Positions 1 to 12,447 of a DNA stretch of 64,000 nucleotides are shown here, in pieces (position 1 is the first letter of the stretch; the number at the start of each line of letters is the position of its first letter). The stretch is from contig JAAVTG010000057.1 of NCBI GenBank assembly GCA_011947345.1, forward strand, positions 434,001 to 498,000, given 5' to 3'. The translations under genes were made by a program, and so were the position numbers. Below the pieces are notes generated by a model, which had not been told where the DNA came from, searched no databases, and saw only the letters and a list, made by a program, of their open reading frames with translations. The stretch comes from Phytophthora quininea. Lineage: Eukaryota; Oomycota; Peronosporomycetes; Peronosporales; Peronosporaceae.

Positions 1-207
1 ACGTACCCCAAATTCTGCATATACCCCGAGCCAATAGGACCAATTGACGATCCTCGGCGTCCGAGAAGTCGGACATTGCTTATATCAGGGCGAAGAATTT
101 GTGGGGAGCGCGTTGACAAGCTGAGACCACCCGTGGTCAATCTCCATCAAAGCGACAAGTACGAGTCACGCAAGTTGAAGTTGATGGGATTACGGCTTCT
201 GATTGGT

Positions 208-223
208 TCATTCACTTCAACTT
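208..223 (+). promoter_or_regulatory. Inr-like core promoter element
   Basis: TCATTCACTTCAACTT resembles the oomycete initiator TCATTYYNCAWTTT and lies about 50-60 bp before the ATG at 272. The spacing is right for a transcription start and supports that start codon. The match is partial, so this is inference from pattern and position. Confidence 0.4.
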
Positions 224-271
224 AAAGGTACTTGTAACGACCTATTCGAACAGTCCTTTTAGCTGAGGGCA

Positions 272-3200
272 ATGAGTGTGGCTCCGCGTCCATCGCCAGA
301 GCGACCCCGACTAATTACTCGTCGTTTGAGCCTCAGAGATGAGGAGGAGCTGTCTGTGGGGGCTGTCATCGTGACTCCAGTCGACGGGCAGCCATCCGCC
401 TATTCGTTTGCACCTCCAGGCGACCAGGACGACGCACATGTCGGTACAGTCCAACACGAACAGTCTTTTGTGGCTGTGCTAGCCCCTAGCTGCGATGCAG
501 CTATGACTTTACTGTTAAATCAACCGCCAGGGACATATTTACTTGTGAAGGAAGAAGATTCCGCCATCCGAGTGTATGTGAAATTCCGACAGGCTGTGCG
601 CGCTGTGACGTTGGTCAAAGGCAAAGAGATGAAGAGGCAGGAAGAGAATCTACAGCTTGGAAAAGTTCACTCAAGGAATTCCAAGACGAACGATTTTTTC
701 GTGCAGACGCCGGTGCACACTTTGAGGTTAAGTATGGACTCGTATTTGATAATGGAACACTGCTGGACGCGGTTTCTCCGCAGGTGCAAGCTGTCGTGTT
801 TGAATTGTGCTGCGAGTCCCAACTGGATGAGGAGATCAGACTGGAAAATTGGGTTCCTCCGATGGGGTTGACGTCGTACTCGTTTGCGTTAATGCCGGAA
901 GCTTGCGGGTTTTACATTTTCACTATCCCAGAACCGACGGAATCGACTACAAACGTGACGCAAGTCCGACAGGTCGAGTTTGACTTTACCAAATTCGTGT
1001 TTGCTATGGCGGATGGAACACTCAAACCAGCAGCTTTATTCCTTTCGACGTATTTCTCTACCAAACGAACGTTTGAGCCGGAGATCACGTAAGTGACCAC
1101 ACTACTTCTCCATGCCTATCGTCTGACGAATATTATTGCAGGTTCTCCACAATTCGTGATAACTTTTTGTTTCCGGATCAAGTCTTTCTCAAAGAAACCA
1201 CGGTCAATACGGTCCCCTCTCATCAATTGCCAGTTCATAACTACATCGACCTGGGTTCGAACGATGAAGAGCTGGCGCTACTCTGTGCCGTGGACGCTGC
1301 TTGTGGTGGCATTATGCCTCAGAAAGATCTACCTGAAACATTTTTGAATGCACTGCGAGATATGCACGTGTATTTTGCTAGAGCGAGCTTTGGGGTTGCT
1401 GAAGGTGGAGCAGTCACTCCTTCTGCAAAGCCAACGCCTTGGTCGGCTCAAAAGATGAAGCTGGTGGGACGGATTGTCCCTATTTTACTGGAGTTATTGA
1501 TCGTGTCAGCAGGTTTCTCCGAGCCTAACGATTCTGGCGAGAGGACGGACCCACTCGCTGCGGCAGCTGAAGCCAAGAAGAAAAAGTTGTTCGCTCAATT
1601 TGCCTCTGCGATGCGCTTTGATCTATTGTTTTTATTTGCTCGAAGTGACGCGTCCGTGATCTGTCGAGCTACTCACCACATTTCACAGCTTCTTGGAGCG
1701 AAAATTCGTCTCCCTGGAGAGTTTATCGAGCTAATTCGCGACCTTGTGGCGTTATTTCCTATATTTTTACGGTTGTTTCTACGAAATCACGGACCGATAA
1801 CGCTTTGGAGAAATCTTCATCAAAGTGATTTCGACAAGGACCCTGCGTTCGATCCGAGAGGGAAGAGTTTTCGATCGCTACTCACTGCGTCGTCGTCAGC
1901 TATGACGGCGCTCCAAGGAGGCCGAGAACGGAAAACGTCGTTTTTCGGGATCGGAAGGAAACCTCCTACGAAGTCGAGGAAATCACTATCTCTTGGCGTA
2001 AGCTTTACGACCACGTCGTTTCTGAGTGCGAAAGCTCTGGCTTTCTTCCGGCTCAGTCCTTTACTCGTGCAGTTAGACCTTGGCATGCAATTACGAGATG
2101 GACAATTCGTGTTTCCTGATGTATGGAAGGACGATCCGGTGCTGGCTGGGATCACTTTCTGCTGTTGCAATACCAAAGCGTTTCACGAATATTCAAGGCA
2201 TTCCAAATACAAACCTGGTGTCTGTGCTCGCAAGTCTGCAAGGTCGTCTCCGAAACAAACCACCTACGAACTCTTGTTGCAGTTGTCATCGCGCTTTTTG
2301 TACCACAAATCTTCGTTTTCGAACTGGGATCGAGACGTTGCTCTTTTGTTTCGCCTCGAAGAATTATACCAACATTTGTTCAAAGATATCATTGCGATTG
2401 CTCGAAAGAGGCTTCAAGCGCAGTATAGTACGAAGGGCAAGGAACTATCATGCGAGTTAGGCGTGATTATTACTTGTATATCGACACTATATCGACTGGA
2501 ATTTAAGCGGCGACGAGAGATGACCAGCTGCGCTTGGCGACAAAAAGTATCTGTCTTTAGTTCAATGTTTCAAAACGCATCTTCGCGAGTTTAACAGACG
2601 GATGAAACAAGGAGATCAAACGAAAGTCGTTGAAGAGGAAGAAGGCGAGAAAGTCGATTTCGACGCAGACGATGTGCTTTTATCCGCCATGACGGAGCTT
2701 TTCCAACGAATCCCCAAGTCGTTCTTGAACGAGTGGATCGTTATCTCTCTGAAGGAGATCTTGCAGGTGCTGAATGAACTCGGTACGCTGGTTAAGCAAA
2801 CGAACGTGTCGTCCTCCAAGATGCTGCGGCATATCGACCAGATCCTCTCGTTAATCACAGCGATGCTAAAACGCACGAGCGACTCCGATATTCAAACGAT
2901 CTTGATGCGGGTGCTGAGTGGCGAGTGTTCCTCGATCACATCGATTCTTCGGTTTGCACTCTCCCCAAGTCGGACGATAGTGTCGTGCTGCATGCACTGC
3001 AATTCCTTAGTGCATTTGTGAATTTGGATGTCGCTCTTCCTGTTCGTAGTGAGTGGGATATGAAGAACCGAAAATGCCCAGACAACGGTGAGGACGAAGA
3101 CGCGGAAACGATCGAACAATTCAAGGGAGAGTTATTCATCCGACTGCTTGGTCCCCGCATGATCGAGGACGGGGATCAAAACGAGCTGACCTTGTGGGAT

Positions 3201-6200
3201 TTCATGATGGAGGTAATGTTCCTTGGTAGCTCAATCGGCAGAACGAACTCCGTTGCAAATTTCGATCCTAGCTCAACTATGCTGCGTGAAGCTGTCGAAT
3301 TTCGTTCTTTAGATGAACCACCAGCTCTTCTTACCAGAAGTGCCTCGAGATGATTTCTTACTACTAGAAGCGTTTTTGGTGTTGCAGTTATCGCTTTACA
3401 TTGCACAAGACGCCAGCTCCCCATTGACTATGACAAGTGCATCGCCAGCCATTTATTTCACGTTGAAGAGTACAGTGATCGGATCACTGAAAATGTAGGC
3501 CAGGAACAGCTCAAATTTGTTCATCGAGTGGTGGAGTTGCATCTAAAATGTTTAGTGGTGCTTGCCAGCCGAAGATCTCAAAGCTCTGACATCAGTGAGG
3601 CATTTCATCGCGTTGGTGTGCTGACATCAATCTTGCAGCGGATTCAGTCGCTGCTGCCTGCGGAGAAGAAGCAAATTACTGAAGACCCTGGTGATATCAG
3701 GGATAGAAGTTGTTCCACTCCAGCATTACCCCCACTAAAGCTTCCGCATCAAAATAACGAGATCATGGAGTTGCATCGCGCTCAATCCTGTATCATGCCT
3801 CTGTCTTTTCGAAAGCACAATCAAATGGCGGAGGATCACTACACTTTCTGGCATCCGAACACGATCTCCACGCACTTGCAATTGTGCTGATCGTGTCGTA
3901 CATCATCGTAGACTCAAACTTGGAGATCGATGAAAAAGTCTGTCCACGCATATCTGTCCCAGGGGCGGACAGCACGTCTCCATCAGATTTACTGTGGAGC
4001 TTGCAACGTCACTTATCCACCGTTGAGTTGGATCACAGGTACTTCGAAGCCCTATGATCAGGTTGGAGACATCCCAAAGTTTAGTTTCTGCCGCACGAGC
4101 GTCTGCGACCCGCAAACTGATCAGATTGCTGTGTCCAAATTCTTTCGATCGACAGATATATTCAACTCATCCTGACGAAGACTACATTGCGAAAGGAGCC
4201 TTTTCCACGGTATTTCGGCAAAAGCCTATGCTACCTCGTCCAGAAACCGTCGCGGTAAAAGTCGTCGGTCATCAAAGCCGATCTGGGGAGTTGTGTCCGA
4301 TCAGCGGGCTGTTTAACGAAGTGGTCATCCTCTCTAAATTGCAAGGTGAAGTTGCTGCCACTCAACTGATCGACTTTGGCAACCACCACGACCAAGAAAA
4401 CTTTAAGATCGTGATGGAATACTGTCCGTGTACTCTGACAGAATGGCGAGCCTCGTTCACGAGGAAAACGCAGAAACTCCTTTTCGCTCCTGCGTGCTGA
4501 TGATCTTGCGTGCGTTCGAAGACGCTTGTCATTGCCTTGAACGGATACACCAGGAAGGTATTTGCCACTTTGACATTAAATGCGATAACCTTCTCTCTCG
4601 CTGTAGTACTAGCGAGCTTAGTCGAAGACTGCTCAAAAGCGACGGCGATCAAAAAGAGAATCCCTCAGACGACGATTTGAATGGCTGGATCTGCTTCGCA
4701 GACTTTGGAGAATCAAAGTTCGTTGATGCTGACCGAGTGCCCGTGCGAACGTTCACGTTTTCCTCATTCTCGTCGGCGATGCCATCTTCCATCGCTTCCC
4801 GTAAATCAGCAGAGAAATCCGTCTCCTTGTCTCGGACGCGAGGAACCGAAGCGATCAAAAGCCCCGAGGTGCTCAAAATCAAAGGCAACGAAGACGTAGA
4901 GGTGAAAGTCACCCTTGCCAGCGACATTTGGTCTTTGGGCTGTCTGCTGTACGAGCTGGTCACACAAGAACTTCTTTTCAAAATGGTAAGGGTTCTGCTC
5001 TCATACTTGGTGTCCACTCTTCTTACGTTTTATTGTATTTTAGATGACTGGGCCGGTTTGTTCGCACACCTGGTAGTAACTAACGATCAGCACGTTTTGC
5101 GATCAGATCACAAAGATAAAATCTTTGCAGCGCTGCAGCCATCCTGTAAAGAAGAAGAAACTGTGGTCACAGGTATTGTAGACCTTTGCAACAAAATTTT
5201 GACCCGGGAACCGACTCGTAGACCGAAGCTGGCAAAAATTATGGCGAACGTTCGTAAACTGGTCAACGACGCCATCGAGTTGGAGGTGACTGCTACGGAT
5301 CAAACGTTCATCACAGCATTGTATCAGTCCAATGGGACCGTCGTGCGCGAAGGAAGCGAAGACCCACAGCAAGTTGCGTCGGCACAACGGTCTCTTACCA
5401 AAGCAGGATCATATCAACAGCTCGGTAGTGGCGGAATTACGGTTCCTACGCGCTTCTTCTGGAATTTCTTTATTGTTGCAGATGTCACGAAAACAATGGA
5501 GGGCTACACAATGACCCGCGAGAATTCCCTTACGATGAACACCTGTGAGCCGGAGTATGAAGCCCACTTCACTCATTTCTTCTATCTTGGTTGGCAGGAA
5601 ACTCATTCATCTCACGGAGAAATCCAAGCTCGCGCGGGCTCGCAAAGTCGTGGACTTATCGATGATTTCCACGAAGAACCTCATCGCACGTGCTTTTTAC
5701 TAAACTCTTCGCTAAGATCTCGTGTCGATGGTGACACTTCTCAAGAGGCAAACTTGTTCCAACACATTGTCCAATTCGCCCCGCAATACTTCCCCGTGCT
5801 ACAACGACGACTTCGCGACGAAGCTGGTTGCGTAGCGTTTGCTGTGCTGGGCAAAGATGCCGAGGACACGAAAAACCTCCTTGGAATTTTGGTCAGGATG
5901 CTTGTCTTCTTCTTGCAGAAAACTCTAGCTATGACCCCATTTGAAGCGATCAGCTTCTACGCCCGGGATTGCAGCCGCTTTTTCGACTACCCAGACACGG
6001 AGTTTATGCGGCTTTTGCACAGCTCCTCTGTCGATGACACGGCTACCGCCCATATTGTGCAGTGTAGATGCGGATCGGTCGTTTTTACCGTGGAGTCTAC
6101 TGCTCTGGAAGACGCGCTCTCAAACCAGCGATGTGTTTGCCGGTGTGAAGCTGACAAACATGAGTCCAACAGCACAGTCACATGCCCATGCTTCCACCCG

Positions 6201-6629
6201 TTCCCGACGAAAGACAATCCACTTTCGCCCCACTTCGACGACGATGATTGTCCAATAAACACAACGTTCATTCACGAAGGCGTCGAAGAGAAGCTCGTGC
6301 TGCCCATGGAGTCCCGATCGCAACGTGGGCATGAAATACCTTGGGTCATTGTCGACTTCCTAGCGGTTGGAAGAGTTGATGCTTCTGTATTCGGGACACC
6401 TTCACAATTGACCAAGATATCGGATGCATCCGCTTTGACTCGACCTGCATCCGCGACTCGCGAAGTACAAGAGCTGCTCCGTGGTGTTCGACGCCACAGT
6501 AAACCGACGGATTCCGCGGAGGCTCCCTGGGACTTGTTTGAATGCGAGTACTGCTGTTTGCCGATCTGCGCTGTTCTAGACGACAAAATAGCGCTGCCCT
6601 TACTCACCCCACACCATAAGCAACAATGA
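272..6629 (+). CDS. Large multidomain protein kinase, frame-broken
   Basis: The kinase domain lies at about 4165-5270. Visible landmarks are the lysine strand VAVKVV, an HFDIKCDN catalytic loop, a DFG motif (ADFGESK), SPE in place of APE, and DIWSLGCLLYEL. The usual HRD arginine is Phe, so this is a non-RD kinase. About 1,250 residues upstream are not recognised. A C-terminal part (about 5490-6600) has a region loosely like a dual-specificity phosphatase but lacks a CX5R loop, then Cys-rich stretches. Introns visible are 1089-1141, 4987-5043 and probably one opening with GTATGT at 574. Other frame changes (near 2480, 2900, 3330, 3480, 3870, 4050 and 4450) have no convincing splice sites and look like small indels. 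It could be two adjacent genes split near 3.9 kb. The kinase assignment is firm; substrate and pathway are unknown. Confidence 0.75.
4987..5043 (+). other. Intron in the kinase gene
   Basis: GTAAGG opens and a pyrimidine-rich TATTTTAG closes a 57-bp segment. Its length is a multiple of three, so the frame is open with or without splicing. It interrupts the kinase fold just after helix F (LLYEL), which makes removal likely. Confidence 0.65.
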
Positions 6630-6699
6630 TATTCTTTTCAACACCGCAGGCATATTTCTACTGATGCATAACTCCCGAGGGAGACTGATGTTCTCTACC

Positions 6700-9600
6700 T
6701 TATGTGAACAGCGTCTGCCAAATCGAAGGCTTCACCCAGTTGTAGTCATCGCGATGGACAGCCTGCAAAAGCATGGTAAGGAAATAATGCACAAACCCGT
6801 GAAGCATTTGAGCTGAACGTACCTTTTCAGCCTGAGCAAGCAGCGTTCGCAGTAGATAAAGGTGGCGCTCCGATAGCACAGGAGGTTCCGCTTTCGTTGT
6901 TGTGTTCGAGACACGCTGGTTTTGTTCCTGGACCTTCTTCTGAGCACGCTCCACGTCGAACAGAGCTTCGAAATATTTGAGCTGTGTGTATAGCGCACTA
7001 TCAGGGTACTCAAGGTTGACAGTCGCCCTGCAGCCAGCGGCAGAACAGATATTGCCGTTGCCACGGAGCGACTGTTTCTGCGTCCGCGTCTTACACGTCA
7101 CGTCCGAACAAACAGTCCATGCCTCATAATATTGCCTTGTGGCCTCGCGAGTGGCGATATGTAGACGGTTAGAGAGCACCGCTTGCAGATCGTCGCCAAT
7201 GTTGCCGTAAATGCCCTCGCTATCGAAGCCCCAGAAGTCGGCGTTACAAACGGGGCACAAGAGCCCACTGGTGAGAGAATTATCCTTCTCCGAGGTGCCA
7301 AATACACCAGGGAAAGCACTCGCCATTTTGCAGCGGTTGCAAGTGATCTCCAACGGTTTGCAGTCTTTGAATCGATCCGCATCATTCTGTAGAACACTTG
7401 GGATAGCATCGCCAGCGTCATTATCCTCATACGTAGCTGCGTGGGAGAATTTCGCTGTGTCTAGTCCAAGGCAGTGCGCTAACTGCGGACTTGACGTTCC
7501 CTCGATGTGAGCACACAATCGGTTTACTGGCGGGTGGATCTGCGACTCCAAATACCACTCGACATCAATATTAAGCTTACCGCCAGCACGTTTTACCTCG
7601 TCCGGGTGGTATGCTCGACGGCCGCTTCCAGGTTCTTCTTCCTTGCAAAGCACATAGGGAATGTGAGTACCCGCACCAACGGGCTTTCCTGCGCGCGCAG
7701 GGCAAGAGCGACTTGGACGTGGTATTGTTTCGCGCGATCCGGGTACTGTTCGGGCTGCTTGTTGAGACTCTTCGTGATGACGTACTGCTCAACAGGCTCT
7801 TTACCTGAACGCATGCGCTCGGCCACCTGCTCCAGATGGTCATGGATGCTCTCCACGACATCATCTCGGGAGTTTCCAGACAGAATGAAGTCGAGGATTT
7901 CGTTACCTACAGCTTTAGAGATGACACACCAATCGCGGCGCACCATATCAAGACCTTTCACCTCCTTATCGAACGAAGGCTCGCTGTTTGGTCGCTCCTT
8001 CAGCACTAGCGCAGCGTATTTCTTCTTGTTTAGAAGGAGAATCCTCTTGAAAATGTAATCCACTTCAATCTCCAGTAGCTTGAAGTGTTTGTTACATTGC
8101 GCCTGGATCTCACGACCAATACGCTTGGCCTCATCGAGTCCCTCAGTACGCGAATCGACCATGATGGAATCTGTGTCACCGTAAATCACATCGTAGCCAC
8201 ATTCTTGCTCAGCGACCTCCTTGGCGCGCTGCAACGTTTGTCGACCAGTCGATGTAATGAGCGCAGCAATGGGTTTGGCATAGAACCGGGAGAACCGGAA
8301 ACCCAAGCAGCCGTACATGGAGTTTGCAGTCAGCTTGATGGCCTTTTGGCGAATATCGAGCATCGTCGCTTTCTCTACGTTGCCAGCTTGCTGCTCCTTC
8401 TTGAGCTCGATTTTCACCTGCTTACGCGACTCTAACAATCGCTTGATCACAGCAGGCAAAATGCCAGGCTCACTAGCGCTACTAGGAAGTGCAGGGATCT
8501 CCGAGTCAGCGCTCGCGTCTGCATTGTCTAGATTCTGGTCCATGTCTTCGTCGTCCACAACCTCATCGTTTTCGGGCTGTGGCATTGGCTTCGATTTGTT
8601 CTTCTTTTTCTTCTTAGATGTAGATGGAGCAGCAGCGGGGTCTTCGTTCAGTTGGCGGTCCACAGTGGTGAAGCAGATGTTGTATTCCTAACCACCAAAC
8701 ATACTTAAATTAAGCTCTCAGAGCGCAATACACATTGAAAAGCGTCTACTCACCCGGATAATCGACGGATACAAACTCATGAAGTCAAGAAGCACCACGA
8801 AATTGTCGTAAAGACCTTTCTTCGGTGCGAAAACCATACCACCAGCGTAAGATGCCTCTCGTCGCTTACCCGACTTGTCAGCCTCAGTCCTAGTCTTGAA
8901 CTTCTCAGGTACGATGAATTTGTGCTTGGATCGACTGAATTCGTGCAATAGAAGATATTCAATTCGCTCTGCACGTTTGTTGGCCTCCAGTGTGCGTGTC
9001 CATAGATAACCACACAGATTTGCGAGTTGCTTTGACAACGGCAGGATCTCTAGCTTATGCATTAGGTGCAGTACGAACATGGCATCATCCAATGTGTGTC
9101 GGAGGAATTGCACGAAGTTGTCAGGACCTCCGAGAAGAATTTGAGGGATCTCCGTCATCTCCACATCCAGTCGTTGCTTATGAAGCAGCCTCTCGACGAG
9201 GTACGACAGTGTGTAGTTATTTTGTGAGGGTAGAAGCTCTTTCGATGACACGTAAGTATCGCAGAATAGGCGGCCATTCACCATGTCATCCATTCGATAC
9301 TCATTCCAGCCCTCGCCAACGTTCATCGGATTTAAACGACCACGTCGTAGGCGAGTCAACTTTGACCACAGTCCACCCATGTGGAAGTTGTCAATGCGTG
9401 AAATTAGCAACTCCAAGGCATATTTGTGAAGGTTATGACCGACGATGACGTCGGGATCTTCTCGTTGGACACGTGTGAGGAAATAGCTGAGCAGGACACG
9501 CTCATTCACCTCCACGTGCAAGCGTTCCGTGTTGATTCCTCGCTTCCCGTTGTCCAATTTCATGCTGAATCGGTCATCTCGCTGGACTGCCTCAGCGTAT

Positions 9601-11515
9601 GACTGAGGGAAGCCAGCATTCTCATCCAACGGGCGAATTGCAGTGAAATGAGATAGCGTATGGCGAACACCCTTCGTGCCCTTACCTGCTCCTTCCGAAC
9701 TAATGCCGGTTTCCGTGATGGCAGAAAGAGCAACGACCTCGTGCTTACCGGTGTTCGGATTACAGACACTCTTGATACTGAGACTCATCACTGTCAGAGG
9801 CGGCGGTGCCATACCACCTTGGATGGAGCTGATGTTCTTAGGATCGAACGTCTCATACTCGAGCTTGCAGAAACTTACCCCTTCGTTGCACTTGCGGACG
9901 CCCTTGACTTCAACCCAGCCCGGGCCTAGAAGCTTGCGCTTAAGCAAGAAGTTCTCGAGTGGACGGGTGAACGCCCCACAAATACGAGTAAACGTTTTCC
10001 CACCACGGGAACAATAGTCTGACGGAGGTGCCGGATACCTAGCAGGATACTTTACCTTGAGATGCAGATTCTTCCCTCGAGGGATGTTGGCTTCCTCGAA
10101 GGCGTAATTGCGCTCAACCAACTTGGTTCTGAACGCATCTTGGTCGCGTTTGTTCGTGATACACGAAGGCACCAGCACATTGTGGATTTCCTCGTGCATT
10201 TGCATCCAGGCTTCTTGCTGCTCAGACTTGCTTAGCTCGTTCAGAGGTGTCCCCTTCGGAACAAGGTACATGTACCGCTGCAGGTTGTTCACTACCACGC
10301 AACAACTTTTATAAACTGCCTGGCCGTTCGGGTCCTCAGGGTTTGACGAGACTTTAATCTTGCCAATGAGGTAAATCTTGCCTGGTCGGTCTCGAACTTC
10401 GACTGCATCCATCCAGTACATCTGGATCGAGTCTGCTGCTCCCATCGGTGCATCTGGCTCTGCTGATTGCGAGGCATCCGTCATAGCCACGTCCGAGTCA
10501 CCACTAGCAACTTGCCACCACTCGGCCACTTCGTTCGAAGGGACAGAGGCCACTGGTCCCACGTGCTGAGGTGGCTTCTGGTCTACAGGAGCTGCAGGTG
10601 CTGCCAACGCTCGTGCAGTCGGCTCCGAGGTCTTCAAACTCGTTTCACGAGCTTTACGCAGCAGGATTTCTCTCTTACTCAGCTTTGGAGCCTCCTCTTC
10701 TTCTTTCGGCTGCTCTGCATCTACTTCCTCCACGTTCATCTCCTCTTTCTCATCTTCAGCACTAACATCCTGCATCGGTTCGTCGCCTTCGGGCTCAAAG
10801 GCATTGTCGTCGTACTCCACCGCCTCGTCTTGCTCTTCCTCTTTCGTACTAGAAAACGCCGTAGACGACGTTGTAAACGTCTTTCTGGCAGTAAACCCTG
10901 AGCTGCCACTGCCAAAAGACGACGCTGTCGAGTACGACATGGGTTTCACATAGGTCTGACGGCTTTCTGTAGGGTTGCTAGTCAAATCCGCCAGCATACT
11001 GTCCAGATCCATGTCCTGCTTGGCAGTCGCTCTACGAGCTGCCGGTTTCGCTCCTGGAGCGCCGCTCTTCTTCCCTGAAGAGAAGAACATTTGCGTGATC
11101 TTCTGCTCCCCTCCCGAACCTAATTTAGCTCTCTGCATCTTCTTGGCTCGGCGGACGTAGGCGCTGGAGAGCGCGCCGGCACTGCGCTTCTTGCCTTCCC
11201 GAGGGTCTTCCTCGTCCTCGCGGGCGTCCTCGGGCTCCGACTCGAAGAACTGCTCCTCTCCGTCGTCGTAGTAGCCCATCTCTCCGTCGTCGTTCTCCAC
11301 AAAGGGCAGTCCCTGGCGCCGCTGACGCACCAGCTCCTCGTACTCAGTCTCGGTCACGGCCTTGTAAATGCTCTCCTCCTGCGGCTTGTACTGGGCCAAT
11401 CTTGAGCCAGACGCGCTCTCCTCCTGGACACCTCCTTCGCGCATGCGGCGGATCTCATCCAGCGCCTGCTTGCGGCTCGCGCTGCCGCGAGAAGAAGCCC
11501 CGCGCGGCGACTCAT
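6700..11515 (-). CDS. POLA1: DNA polymerase alpha catalytic subunit
   Basis: This is the catalytic subunit of the polymerase alpha-primase complex, which extends RNA primers in the nucleus. The N-terminus has the family's basic SRKQALDEIRRMR segment followed by acidic stretches. The inactive exonuclease-like region follows, then family-B motif A (DFMSLYPSIIR), motif B (KLTANSMYGCLGF), motif C (YGDTDS) and two C-terminal zinc-binding Cys clusters (CNRCK..CPVC and CSDVTC..CSAAGC). A 66-bp intron at 8688-8753 splits motif A exactly (..PSIIR / EYNICFTTV). A second intron lies near 6774-6836 (GTACGT..TTTGCAG). Two one-base losses are inferred: near 11505, where the ATG at 11515 is out of frame with the conserved N-terminus, and near 7684, where ..ALRAQ must join ..GAGTHIPYVLC. 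The first in-frame ATG is at 11444 but would remove conserved residues. The family assignment is certain. Confidence 0.95.
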
Positions 11516-11541
11516 TGCGGTGGTTGTGGTGAAGCCAAAAT

Positions 11542-11570
11542 GCGCGCCAAAACGGAAACCGCGGGAAAAA
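11542..11570. promoter_or_regulatory. Paired E2F-like sites in POLA1/UBC bidirectional promoter
   Basis: Two perfect matches to the E2F/DP core TTTSSCGC sit between the divergent genes. TTTTGGCGCGC reads on the minus strand at 11542-11552 and TTTTTCCCGC at 11561-11570. They lie 27-55 bp upstream of the presumed POLA1 start at 11515 and about 75-100 bp before the ubiquitin-conjugating enzyme start. In animals and plants polymerase alpha is a classical E2F target, so S-phase control is a reasonable inference. Confidence 0.55.
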
Positions 11571-11643
11571 GTTTTTACGTTTTAGCCAATCAAAAGGAAT
11601 GTAAGGTTTTGGATCCCTATTGTTATTTTTGCATTTCGGCAAG

Positions 11644-12273
11644 ATGGCGTCGGCGATGGCGACGAAGCGACTGCGCAAGGAGTACTTGGCGCTGCAGAGG
11701 AACCCGGTCGAGAACATCCGCGCGGCGCCGCTGGAGAAGAACATCCTGGAGTGGCACTACGTCATCTCGGGCACGGACGGCTCGCCCTACGAAGGGGGAC
11801 TCTACCACGGCAAGCTCCTTTTCCCTCGAGAGTACCCCATGAAGCCTCCGTCCGTGCTCATGCTGACGCCCAACGGCCGGTTCGAAGTGAACCGCCGCAT
11901 CTGTCTGAGCATGTCAGACTTCCACCCGGAGACGTGGAACCCGCTCTGGGCCGTGGGCTCCATCCTCACGGGGCTCTATTCCTTCATGGTGAGTGAAGTG
12001 AAATGATTCTTTTCGACCGATCAGAAGCTGATCATGTTGTTGCTGTAGTTGGAGGACAAGATCACGACGGGCAGTATCGAGACGACGGAGGAAGAGGTAA
12101 GAAACTCTAGCTATTATGTTTTGCATTGTGGAATTTGGGGTTAAACAATGCGTGTATGTCGACAGAAACGAGCTTATGCGGAGACGTCGTTGGCGTACAA
12201 CTGCAAGGACAAGAACTTCCGCACGCTGTTCCCGGACTTGGCGGAGCTGCACAAGTCGCAGACGGAAGCGTAG
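11644..12273 (+). CDS. UBC6/UBE2J-type ubiquitin-conjugating enzyme without tail anchor
   Basis: This is an E2 enzyme of the J class, which normally acts in ER-associated degradation. Three exons, 11644-11988, 12049-12096 and 12166-12273, splice in frame. The core carries the J-class signature TPNGRF, the catalytic Cys in RRICLSMSDFHPETWNP, and the LTGLYSFM segment; the canonical HPN tripeptide is absent, as usual for the class. The protein ends at ..LHKSQTEA with no hydrophobic C-terminal helix, so unlike yeast Ubc6 it should be soluble. It is followed head-to-tail by a paralogue sharing the first intron position. Confidence 0.92.
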
Positions 12274-12447
12274 TCGTCGTATTTTCATTTTCATTTCACC
12301 GAAATGTTACCTCGGTTTCGATTGGTTGTCTATTGTAATATTCATCTCCGATTCGTGCGTCTATCCTAATATTCACAGTAGAAAAATCCGACGTATGTCG
12401 CTTCCACGTGTAGATACATACCTCTTCAGAAAGCCAAGCAAGCCACC

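Noticed and set aside
10685..10860. Acidic and coiled-coil low-complexity tract inside POLA1 as a separate gene
   Set aside because: It lies in the continuous polymerase frame and matches the acidic, variable N-terminal region usual in this subunit.
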